Source: Cryptomeria japonica (lineage: Eukaryota > Streptophyta > Pinopsida > Cupressales > Cupressaceae). Taken from it: a stretch of DNA of 64,000 nt. Location: positions 817,294,396-817,358,395 of the forward strand of contig NC_081414.1 of assembly GCF_030272615.1 (NCBI RefSeq), written 5' to 3'. The notes under the pieces were generated by a model, which was not told the DNA's origin, did not search any database, and saw only the letters and a program-made list of their open reading frames with translations. Both the position numbers and the translations under genes were made by a program. Below, piece by piece: positions 48,201 to 58,548 of the stretch (its first letter is position 1; each line of letters starts with the position of its first letter).

Positions 48201-48623
48201 CTAAAGGTGCTTATACAAGTGTCTATGATTAAATCACTCGAATTGCTTTATTCAGCTTATATTCTCACACTTGATTAATTTATACAACATAAGCAAATAA
48301 ACCTTATAAGGTAATAATGGTCCTAGATAAGGTCCTATCTAATCACTGATGGTTTGGTCTTCACAATATCCTTACACAAAGTTTCCTTGTTAAAATGGCC
48401 TATTAGCCACAACTATATTATCTAATTCTAACAAATGCTTCCAATTTACTTCTTTTTCAAACACCCTTACTTAAATTTGAATCTCAACCATCCAGATTAT
48501 ATGATTTATTCTTTAGTCATAGCATAATGAAAAAAAACAATTGCTAAATTTTTGTTATGATGTTCCTCAAATTATCTAGTTATTTATTTGTGTATGTAAA
48601 ACATCTAATATCCTTATAGTTCC
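45289..48623 (-). mobile_element. Interior remnant of the second Gypsy-type element
   Basis: Next to the purine tract the minus strand reads YSDFQEEVKDKERGM, similar in place and sequence to the remnant at 2145-2170. It matches the C-terminal tail expected of Gypsy pol. The rest is AT-rich without ORFs. A duplicated phrase (ATGGTGTGCAT followed by CATATGG) occurs at 46852-46875 and 46911-46930. No primer site or second LTR is visible before the next LTR begins at 48624. Confidence 0.5.
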
Positions 48624-48789
48624 TATTAGTCCCAATCGGTGTTGAGAGGGGAGGGGTGAATCATCAATTTACCAAATTAAAAAAATTAAAACCTTTTTAC
48701 TCAAATCTGCTCTAACTTAATATTCATCAATACAAACAATTATTTTAGGAGAACATGTATGCATAAAAAGGTACACAATAACACCAAGA
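48624..48789 (-). mobile_element. Fragment of an older LTR, interrupted
   Basis: 166 bp that match the first part of the LTR starting at 48790: TTAGTCCCAA(C/T), GGTGTTGAGAGGGGAGGGG, TGAATCA, AATATTCATCAATA. It breaks off at ACACCAAGAT, where the next LTR begins. The rest of this LTR should lie beyond the nested insertions, outside the window. Confidence 0.75.
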
Positions 48790-50430
48790 TGTTAGTCCCA
48801 ACTGGTGTTGAGAGGGGAGGGGTGAATCAGCACTTGATCAATTTTTCACAATTAAACCTTTAACTCTAATCTGCATTTATTTAATATTCATCAATATACT
48901 TAATCACTGAAGTAGAATATGGAAGCATGAAAAGTTGACAGTGACACCAAGATTTATCTCGTGGAAACCCAAATGGGAGAAAACCACGGTGTGAGTAGGA
49001 ACTCACAAAAAATTTACTCTTCTCGAGTACGCCTAGTGAGGAGCCATCCCTGTTAGGAGATTACAAAGACACTATTAGGTGCCACCCAGTTAAGGGATTT
49101 TTTTTAAGGCCAGTTAGTGCCTTTACCCTATTAAAGGTAGTCTAATTAAAGGACTTAAGAACATCAATTAAGATGTCACCTGATTAAGGGATTTTACAAA
49201 ATGGACCTGTTAAAGTCCACTCGATTAAGGGATTTAAGTTGCAATTATTAGAAAGAAACAAATGGATGATCTGTTGAATTAGCTACTAATAGCTCAATCA
49301 GATCACAATGAGAATCACACTCTATCCACACCAGTTGTGTCTATTCTACACAACACCGGTTTTCTTCTTACACCTTCGGCTCTACACTCAGCTGGTCCTT
49401 TGTCCCTCAGCTCTGCACTCTGTCGGTCCTCTGAACTTTGGCTATGCACTCTAATAGTCCTCTAACCTTTGGCTCTGCACTCTATTGGTCCTCTATCTCT
49501 CGGCTCTGCACTTAGTCAGTCTACCTCAAACACCCTCTACTCTGCTAAATCCTTTTAGCACTTCCTCTCACTCTGCTCTTCACTTTGGATCGCCTTCTAG
49601 AAGATCTATTTTTTGCATATTTTATGATCAAGAATTTCTAAATGAACTCAAGAATACTTTATATATTTTCTGTTGTCACCTTCAGGTGTTCCCTCAATCA
49701 AATCAATCACAGATTTTAGAAGATTTCAAATTTAGAATCTCCCACTCTTTCTCTATGTGCCCTGCAACAATTCTGCCAAGTGTTCAACAAATTCTACCAC
49801 CACATCTCCCAAAAATAGTAACTTCTGGGTTGAGTTTAGTCATTTAAGAGTGAACTAGAAAATCCACAGGTAATCACGGCTTGACTATATGATTACTGAA
49901 GTTGACCTTACCAACTTGTGATTTGGCGTAGACACAAGCTCACCAACTCACCTTTTTCCACCACAACCGAATAACCGATCACTACTCTGAGATTTATGGT
50001 GATCACCTATCTTCCTTCTATCATACTGGTGTACTAGTATACCACTATAGTTCTATATTACTAGTTCATCCTTTGATTGTCGGTTTGTTGTGCTAGCATC
50101 AAGTCTCTTTCCCTATTTGCCAATGGGGTTCCGGTTTGTATACAACCTCAAGTCTTCTTTCCTGAGTCATCTTTTGTGACTTCATCAACATGAAAATGAC
50201 CGATCTTCTTGAATGATAGACCGGTTGGCTTAGTCTATCTTCCCTTGTGTTGATTGAACTTTTGGTCATCTGTTTCCAATGTTGTTTCCATGTGTTTGCA
50301 AGTCATCACCTTTTCTTATTGAAATACACCACTCTACCGATACCACTTCAGCAGTTAGTGTTAGACATCAATGACAAATCTTAGCTCATATACCGGTTCT
50401 CTGGATTGACTGGTTTTGTCAATGCCAACA
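48790..50430 (-). mobile_element. 3' LTR of a minus-strand LTR element, 1,641 bp
   Basis: On the minus strand it starts TGTTGGCATTGACAAAACC (50430) and ends GGGACTAACA (48790). AAATGGGGAGAT on the minus strand directly precedes it (50431-50442), so it is a 3' LTR and the interior lies to the right. A repeating theme AGTTAAGGGATTT / TTAAAGGAC-type units lies at 49080-49230. Phrases such as CTCTGCACTC and GGTCCTCT recur at 49370-49510. The 120-codon ORF at 49485 lies in these repeats and is not supported. Confidence 0.78.
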
Positions 50431-50632
50431 ATCTCCCCATTTGGAATTGATGGCAATACTTCAGAATCTATCTTATTAGTTGCATGTTCTTCCTTCATTT
50501 CTGTACCGATCATTACTTCTGCCCTAAGTAATGAATATCTCCCCTAACAGTGGTAATGCTCTAATACAACAACTTTAGTTAAATCACTACTTACCAATGC
50601 TCAAAAACTATAATCATATCTCCCCCTTTGAC
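50431..50632 (-). mobile_element. Interior end of the minus-strand LTR element
   Basis: Purine tract followed by non-coding DNA, including a second ATCTCCCCCTTTGAC block (50617-50632) like that at 34446-34460 in the other minus-strand element. Cut at 50633 by the insertion of the next LTR element. Confidence 0.65.
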
Positions 50633-51927
50633 TGTTGGCAAATACACACTCCAATGAGAAATTGTAGGTGATTGAAGGTATTGTCATTGATGGCAACCTT
50701 GCAATTATGTAATACTGGTAGGTAGACATAGGCACCAACACTGGCAGACTCTACACCGACACATAGAACACCGGCATCGAAAAAGAAGAATATCGGTACC
50801 CTGGCCGACAACAATTTTGTATTAATGTATTTTGTAATTAAATGTAAAATCTTTTGTAAGCCGACATGGCAGATTGTAACATGACTCATATATGTATGAG
50901 ATCATTGTAGATTATTTTGTAAGAAGTAGGATGCAAAATATGAATAGAAGGTAGTAGATGTAGATGCTAATTATTGGATAAGGGTTTATGTATGTAGCAG
51001 AGCTTAAACCAGCACTGAATCTGGCATAGCAAATGCTAATCTGAAGAGTACAAGACATTGGATTAGTATAATCCATTTTTATAAGTCAGTGTGACTTCCT
51101 TTGTAATTGAGCAGTGAGCTCTAGGCACTTGGCCTTCCTGCATGTGCAGGCCCCTATTGTACCAGTAATATTCTCTTATTGGCTAGTAAGCGAATATTGT
51201 GGGTCACAAATCCCACCGAGGTTTTTCCTACATCGGGTTTCCAATATTGTGTTATGGTGTTCTTTTCATGTTGTGCTTGTTATTATTATTTTCTGCATTA
51301 TTTCTGGTTTACTGACAACAATTTTGTATTAATGTATTTTGTAATTAATTGTAAAATCTTTTGTAAGCCGACATGGCAGATTGTAACATGACTCATATAT
51401 GTATGAGATCATTGTATATTATTTTGTAAGAAGTAGGATGCGAAATATGAATAGAAGGTAGTAGATGCAGATGCTAATTATTGTATAAGGGTTTATGTAT
51501 GTAGCAGAGCTTAAACCGACACTGAATCTGGCATAGCAAGTGCTAATCTGAAGAGTACAAGACATTGGATTAGTATAATCCATTTTTGTAAGTCAGTGTG
51601 ACTTCCTTTGTAATTGAGCAGTGAGCTCTAGGCACTTGGCCTTCCTGCATGTGCAGGCCCCTATTGTAGTAGTAATATTCTCTTATTGGCTAGTAAGCGA
51701 ATATTGTGGGTCACAAATCCCACTGAGGTTTTTCCCACACTGGGTTTTCCAATATTGTGTTATGGTGTGCTTTTCATGTTGTGCTTGTTATTCTTATTTG
51801 TTGCATTATTTCTTGTTTACTGGTACACAGTTTTAATAAGCTTTTCATGTTATAAGTTAAGAAAATATTTTTTACCAGTCAAATACTGTTTCACCCCCCC
51901 CTCTCAGTATCTTTGGGAATCCTAACA
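50633..51927 (+). mobile_element. 5' LTR of a plus-strand LTR element with internal duplication
   Basis: Starts TGTTGGCAAATAC and ends ATCCTAACA; the primer site TTGGTATCAGAGC follows at 51929. A 507-bp segment is duplicated in tandem inside the LTR (about 50810-51313 and 51317-51823). Both copies contain GGCTAGTAAGCGAATATTGTG. Overlapping short ORFs near 51114 and 51621 are therefore copies of each other and not genes. The matching 3' LTR is not in the window. Confidence 0.82.
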
Positions 51928-51941
51928 ATTGGTATCAGAGC

Positions 51942-53111
51942 TTGGTCCTCTATTTTCAAAAGCCTAATAGCTTGAGGAAGATGTTGACACCGGTAGAGAT
52001 GGAAAACTTGAGAAAGCAATTGGAAACAACTCTTTCAAACTATGATGCAGAAAAGGTGAAGAATATCAAACTTGAAGATGATTTGAAGGCTGCTCAGGAT
52101 ATCATTCAAGCACTTCAAGAGAACTTTACTATTTCAAGGAAAAAGAGAAGATAACTTTGTGAAAAGATGCAGAATGAGGAAGATGAAAAGGAAACTCTTA
52201 ATGATCTGGTAAACAACCTAAGACAAGAAATCAGTACAACAAAGAATGAGATGCAAGATATGACTATGAGGTTTTGTAAAGAAATTGAAGATAGAAAGAA
52301 GAATGAAGAAGACTTGGTTAGAAGACTAAATGATGCTGGAAATGAAAACACAAGACTCAGTCATGAAAATGATATATTGAAGATAGATCTGATGCATACA
52401 CAAAATGATAGAACTGAACTCATGAGACAGAAAGGAATCTTGAAGAATGAACTGACTGCTACAAATCAACACAAGGAGAAATTCAAGAAAAGTTCAAAAT
52501 AACTTGGTGACATGCTAAAGAATAAAAAACCTAATGGTGATACAAATGGCCTTGGCTTTGAAATTGGTGAAAGCTCTGGTACTGCAAAGAATCATGATCA
52601 TAGCAAACCTATAAGACAACCTAATGCTCACAAATTTAATGGTAAATGCTTTAACTGTAACAAGTATGGTCATAGAGAAAATCAGTGTAGATCTAGAAAT
52701 TATCAGAACACTAATACACCCACTGGTCAATGTTCTACATGCAACAAAGTTGGTCATAACTCAGAAAATTGTAGAATGAATGTAAGATGTTATGTTTGTG
52801 GAAGATTTGGACACTTATCTAATCAATGCAGAACACATACTGGCATAGGATATGGGAAAGCTATTCAGAAAAACAACATGACTTGTTATGCTTGTAACAA
52901 GATTGGACATATTGCAAAATTTTGTAGAAGCAAATCCCCACCGATAGATAACAAAGGTCCTAGTTTGAAAGGTAAAGAAAAGGTTGAAGAGGTAAAGCAA
53001 GAATTCTCAAAACAATGGATCAGAAAGTTAGATCAGAATGTTGATGGGAATACTCCTCCACCGGCAAAACAAAGTAACACCCCACCGGCAGGAGACTCTT
53101 CATCTAACTGA
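51942..53111 (+). pseudogene. Gag-like gene with coiled coil and four zinc knuckles, two in-frame stops
   Basis: One frame runs from 51942 to 53111 and is broken only by TAA at 52152-52154 and 52500-52502. The first Met in context is at about 51980. The N-terminal two-thirds (to about 52500) is highly charged and heptad-like, rich in Glu, Lys, Asn and Leu, so probably a long coiled coil. The C-terminal third has four CCHC knuckles: CFNCNKYGHRENQC, CSTCNKVGHNSENC, CYVCGRFGHLSNQC and CYACNKIGHIAKFC. The tail is Pro/Ser-rich. Plant gags normally have one or two knuckles. It directly follows a primer site, so it is the element's gag equivalent, but no protease or polymerase follows. It may include a captured host nucleic-acid-binding domain; that is inference. 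Confidence 0.75.
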
Positions 53112-53414
53112 AGGAAAATCCTTGAGGGTTTAGCAATAAAATGAAAAATATGCTATTATTCCCTCAATTAATGGTGAGAAGTTGAACTTAATTCTATACC
53201 GGAAGATGAGTTAAGTTGTGACTTAACCAACGAGCATTAAATGTGGTAGCTGGAGAAAATGGCATTATAAAGCAAGTGTTTTGGGGTCCTTTTTATTTAC
53301 CAAACATTCAAATCTTTGATAGTGCGAAATCCCCGAGCGAAGGTATCCCTAGCGAAAAAGTGAAGCAATTCATCAAAGCATTCATCCTAAAGGCAGATTG
53401 AGGTATTTATAACT

Positions 53415-56117
53415 ATGGCATCTTCATCCACTCCTGAATTTATTGCAAACCCTACTGTTGTTGAGGTTATTAAGTGCCCTAGACCCTTATTCAAACTGGT
53501 TCCTGAAATTGCGAAGAAAGATGATAGCATAGGTGCATTTTCTAAAATTCCTAAGGGAGTTGTATATGATGAAGACCCTAGGATGTATATACATTATCAT
53601 ATAGAGGAATTAGGTGATGATGAGATCAAAAATATGTATAGGACTATGATTTGTGATGAGTCTGGAAATATCAAGTCGAAACATAAGATAGTGGAAACCC
53701 TAGGTTTTACTGAAATCCTTAGTGTCTCGGATTTTCCCAAGGATATTATAAGGATTGTGCTAAATAGGATTCATGGTGAATTATTCTAGTTAGATTCAAT
53801 TCATAAAATCATAAAGGAATTCATTAAGGTAGTAATAGGGTTACCTTCCACCAGTAGCAGACCTGACAAAACAAAGAGAGTCTCAAATGACACAATGATG
53901 GATTTAACCGGTGCAACATTCAAAAAAAGGTCTCTAAGGGTAAATGATGTAAAGGACATAAATGTGAGATTTATTAGTATGATCTTAGGTTATAAAGCTA
54001 CACATGCAAATGGGTTAAACTCAGTTTCTAGCCTATGTATTAAGAGTGCTTATGACATGGTCAACAACAATTCTAGAATAGATCTATGTGAATAGCTCAA
54101 AGATGAATTGATAGACAATCTGGGGAAAATTAAAGGAGATAAGAAAGGAAAATTCAGATTTGGAAATTTACTTGTTTGTTTGATGCTATACATAACTAAA
54201 CAAGTACCTGATATTGGTGCAAGAGATTTTGGTTTTGACATTCTGGTAGGAAAACAACTGTTGGATTTATTGAGCAATATGGGAGAAAACTGGGAGAAAA
54301 ACTTAAATGAACATTTTCAAGCACTAAAGGCTCGAATGAAAACTAGAGTAAGACTGTCACAAGTTATTGTGGACAAATATCAGAAAGAAATCTATTTTTG
54401 TAATCAAGAAGGATGAAATCTGGATGGAGGCAGTTGTCCCTAGAACTATCTAGGTAACTGAAATGGGCTATGAGATAGATGACAATATTATTAAAATGTA
54501 TGCAAAAGCCCTCCTTGGAGCACCCAAGGAACCTACTGAGAAATTTTTTGGAAATGTTGAAACAATAGAAAGTGGAATTTAGTCTAGGAAAAGGGTTAAG
54601 AAAGTTGAAGCAACAGTAAGGAAAGGAACCCGACAGGCTAAAGCAATTAAAGAAGATGTTTTGAAGCAAATTGGTATAAGTGAAAGTGAGTTGGAAACAC
54701 TTCAACCTGAAACTCATCTTTCACCGGTTGAAACTTCTTCTGAGAGTGACATACTGATAGTATTTAAAAGGGTAGAAAGGAAAAGAAAACCCTCACTGGT
54801 ACCCTCACTTGCACCAAAGAGAACCAGACAAAAACAACTGGCAGTTAGGCCTTCGATAAAGAAAATGACTCCAAAGAAAAAGAAGGTAAAACAAGATATT
54901 TCTCCATTGGATAAACTTCTTAGTGAAATTACAGAGGATGGTAAGCTGAAGAACATCGGCAAAATATACAACACACTATCAGCAGATGACAAGGAAAGCA
55001 TAGAGAACAATGTATTTTTACACTTAGATATTTATAAGAAATTTTTGATGGAAGTTGTTGATGAAATACCAAATGATCTATATAGGAGATTAGAAGCTAG
55101 AAGGTTAGCAATCATTGAGCTAGACAAGAAAATTAAGATTGAAAAATTACTTGCAGTACATCCAGTCAACTCAAATGATGAAATAGATAAACTTATCAGT
55201 GAATAAAACCGGACAATATTCTCCACTGCTCACCGACCTGTAGCACTAATGGCAGGAAGAGTAAAAGAGGTCTCTGAGGAAACAACAGATGCATGGGATA
55301 TATTATTTGTTTAAAAAGAAAAATAGGAAGAATTACTTAGACCAAAGACTATTAAAATATATCAAAAGGACAAGGATAAGGGGAAAGGTAAGGTAGGTGG
55401 TCCTCCAAGCCTTAAAATGAATGATAATGTACTCCCACCTCCTTCAAATACTCCACCAATAGATACTACTGATAGTCAACCAGCCACAAAGAGTATGGAG
55501 ACTCCATTAGAGGATACAAATCCCGAGTCTGAAGTTTTGTACACTGTGAATATAGATACTCAAGAATTAAATGTTGTGGTTGATGGAGAAACCACTGAGG
55601 ACAAGATGATAGACGTGACTACTGAGCCACCAGCTACAGAAGTTGAGATAAGCATAGAAAAACCTACACAAACAAAGCAACTGACAAAGGATACCACTGA
55701 GAAACTGGTAGATACAACTAAAAAACCATTAGAAGAACTAGCAAAGGAAAGTGCAGAGGTACAAATAGAGAAACCGATAGTTGAAAGCTCAAAGAAACCT
55801 TCCGAGACACAAATGGGGAAACAAGAACCGAAATAGGTTGAGCCAGAAACAGTGCCACCAGCTAAAAATGAAAACCCTAAACCTCTACTTATAGAAATGT
55901 AGACACAGACTGACCTACCAAAGCTCAAATCAAGCAAGGTGATCACTACAACTGGTAGTATGGATATTGTAAGAATAGTTGGATAGACATCTGGTACTTC
56001 TATAGTAGAATTCAGACCTAACAATATAACAAAGGTTTTATTGGATTCAATAAATAAGATCACAAAATGTAGTGCACAAGCCTATAAGGCTATTGATGAT
56101 ATAATTACCATTCTTAA
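53415..56117 (+). pseudogene. Second ORF of the plus-strand element, function unknown
   Basis: A gene-like reading starts at ATG 53415 (MASSSTPEFIANP). It continues in one frame through stops at 53787-53789 and 54093-54095 to about 54416, then in the next frame through 56100. Together it would exceed 850 codons. Residues 1-330 look globular, with runs such as DLTGATFKKRSLRVNDVKD and NVRFISMILGYKATHANGLN. The rest is hydrophilic, Lys/Glu/Thr/Pro-rich, with KKMTPKKKKVKQD near 54865. I see no protease, reverse transcriptase, integrase or transposase motif. It resembles the kind of extra ORF found in non-autonomous plant LTR elements, but I cannot name a family. At 56117 it is cut by the next insertion and resumes at 63940. 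Confidence 0.6.
56113..56117. repeat. Target site duplication CTTAA, left copy
   Basis: CTTAA immediately precedes the LTR at 56118, and the same five bases follow the right LTR at 63940-63944. Confidence 0.9.
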
Positions 56118-57368
56118 TGTAGCGTCCTAAAATTGTGACACTTGCAATTTCGACTGCATTTCGGTCTTCACGATGGCGACGCAACACGCAACCTAAATGG
56201 AGACCCCGAAACCTGATTATGACACTAAAAACTGCATTTTTCAAGCACCCTGGCCTGAACCTCCTTGCACCCCGCTGTCCCGGAGGTGGGACCAGAGCGC
56301 CCAGTGCCCTGGTCCCTTAGGACCAGGGTGCCCAGCGCCCTGGTCCCCTAGGACCATGGCGCGCAGTGCCCTGGTCCCTGGGTCCTATTTTGGGCCCGGT
56401 CTCTTTTGGACTTCGGGTCTTTTTGATTGCAATTTGGAAATTATTCTTTCCTGGTTGGCCTAAGGTCGAGAAAATCAGTCTATCAGCCCTAATTGGCAAG
56501 TATATAAACTACATTTTCCTCTCTCATTTGGACATAAGATGATATGACGTGGAAACTATACTCAAGCATTCAAGCATTCAAGCATTCAAGCATTCCTTCT
56601 AAGTCTCCATTCAAGGCTAAGTGTTGCATTCAAGACAAGGATTCAACCATTGAAGAGGAGATCACATACTACTACAACATACAACAAACAACAACATCTA
56701 AACCTTCGCACATAAGGATACAAACATCCTTAGAACAAGGTATTAGTACTTGTTTTACATTACAGTCATTTACATTTACAGCACTTGCTCATTTCTTGGT
56801 TAATTCCAAAACCAGGGTTTGACCTAAAGGCAAACCCCTAATCGCTAACCCCCCAATCGTCTTCGCTTTTCTATGTGTAGGTTGCAGGTACGCGGCTGAA
56901 ATTGAAGATCCGGAATCCTTGTGCAGAGACGAACAGATCTACCTTCGTTTCGCGGATTTTTCGGAGGACCGTGGCCGTCGGGCACCATCGTCCCGACAAC
57001 TTTTTCTCAAAATTGTAGGACAGCGCCGTATCGACATTTTACTACTAATTCCAGGTCCGTAGCTTCATCCTATATCCCTATCTCAGTTTATAAGCGAATC
57101 TTTGTCACTTTCTATGCATTCCTAGCTTAATTCTTCTATCAACATTCTTTACAAAAGAGGGTAGCCTTGCTGTCTTAACCCTTGAAACTCATTTAGCATC
57201 CAATCTTGCATTGTGTGGGATTGGATCTTGTGAGTTTCAACGCCTCTTTTGAATGTAAAGTCTCTCCCCTAAGTGAAAACCATCAACCCTAGCGAACCTC
57301 CCTTCTCTCTCTTCGGAGTTGGAAGAGGGGAGAGCAACTAGGGTTCGATCGCGATTTTCCGCTTTACA
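56118..57368 (+). repeat. Left LTR of the gag-protease element
   Basis: Contains a GC-rich block (56300-56385) of 31-bp repeats built on CCCTGGTCC and GGACCAGGG, which can fold on itself. TATATAAA at 56501-56508 is a likely TATA box. It is followed by four copies of an AAGCATTC unit near 56570; the right LTR has five, one of them changed. A segment near 56967-57020 carries the GGACCGTG motif discussed under findings. The end, from about 57130, has CTCTCCCC and CCCTTCTCTCTCTTCGG blocks. Confidence 0.92.
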
Positions 57369-58548
57369 TTTTGGTGAACCTGACATGAACATCCTTTCTG
57401 ATTATTCATGATTAGATCTGAAAATTGACTCCTTGATTACATTTCCATGTTTGATCTTTTGCAAAATTTTAGAGGTGATTGCATAAAAACCCTAAAATTT
57501 TCTTTTTAGTAATTAAACTTGTGAAATATTTAATTGTTAATGCTTGTTTCAGATCTTCCCTGCTATTACAGATTATCAATTCATATTTGTGCTTTAATTT
57601 TGAAAATTAAGTGGTTAAGTGTCAAAACCCTAATTTTTGAAACCCTCTTGATTCAACCTTTGTCCGACAATTTGACCGATCAAAACATCTCCAAATCAGC
57701 TGTAACTTTGGATTCCACAATAAAATCACAATATCTTTCATCCCTAAAAATTTGGAAAAAAGTTGCGAGGACCGTGTGCACTCCGAGCGCTATCGTCCCC
57801 GACATTTTTTTCGAAATTTCGGGAGCAAGATCTTACTGTATTTTCCTGCTAAAATCTAGAATTTTGGCTGATTTTATCAATTATAACACTTTCAAAATTA
57901 CAGTCAAAGTTGGTCTTGTGATTGCTTGGTTTAGGGCTTCTAATCATTCAAAAATCATCGAAATTGAAATTTTGTGTCACAATTATGTTCTTATTGTCCT
58001 AAATCTAAAAAGTGTGTTTGCATTCATTCGAAATTTCAGTGCTTTATTCAAATTCTTGCAATTTGTGACGTTTGAAATTAAGTGCTTAATTACAACAACT
58101 TTGATTTCCGCTTTCAAAATTGAATTTTGCGTGAAATTGAGTCAATTTTTAAATTTCAAAACTTGCATTGCTTTTGGCATTCCCTCTAAAATCATAGAAT
58201 TCAAAATTTCAGTTTCCCTCTCTTTTTCAAAATTCAAATTTTGCATTTTTCGACAATCTTGGTAGGGTTCAATTTTGAGATTGCGACTTTAATTTGGCCT
58301 ATCTACAGATCGTAAAATCACTCAATTTTTTCAGATTAGCTCTAAAATCATCATACCTTTCATCCCTGCAAATTTCAAAAAAAGTTGCAAGGACCGTGTT
58401 GCACTCCGAGCGCCATGGTCCCAGACATTTTTTCTGAAATTTCGGGACACTGTCGTGATTGCATTTAACAGCTTAAATCCAGAAGATTGGCTGATTTTAC
58501 TGAAAATTGCTACCTCTAAATTCAAAATCTTCTCTCTCTTTCTAGTGC
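57369..58548 (+). other. Leader of the gag-protease element
   Basis: 1.2 kb between the LTR and the gag ATG. Two related segments containing AAAAAAGTTGC, GGACCGTG and AAATTTCGGGA occur at about 57755-57835 and 58375-58450. The 243-codon ORF at 57534-58265 has no recognisable domain and odd composition for a protein (Ile/Phe/Lys/Ser), so it is not called as a gene. Long leaders of this kind can contain packaging signals or introns. Confidence 0.6.

Noticed and set aside
49485-49847. 120-codon ORF inside the LTR at 48790-50430
   Set aside because: It lies in short repeats of the LTR and has no domain.
55560-56063. 167-codon minus-strand ORF opposite the unknown second ORF
   Set aside because: Antisense shadow of a Thr/Glu/Lys-rich coding frame; no domain.
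57534-58265. 243-codon ORF in the leader of the gag-protease element
   Set aside because: No recognisable domain, composition like translated AT-rich DNA, and it contains leader motifs that repeat outside the ORF.
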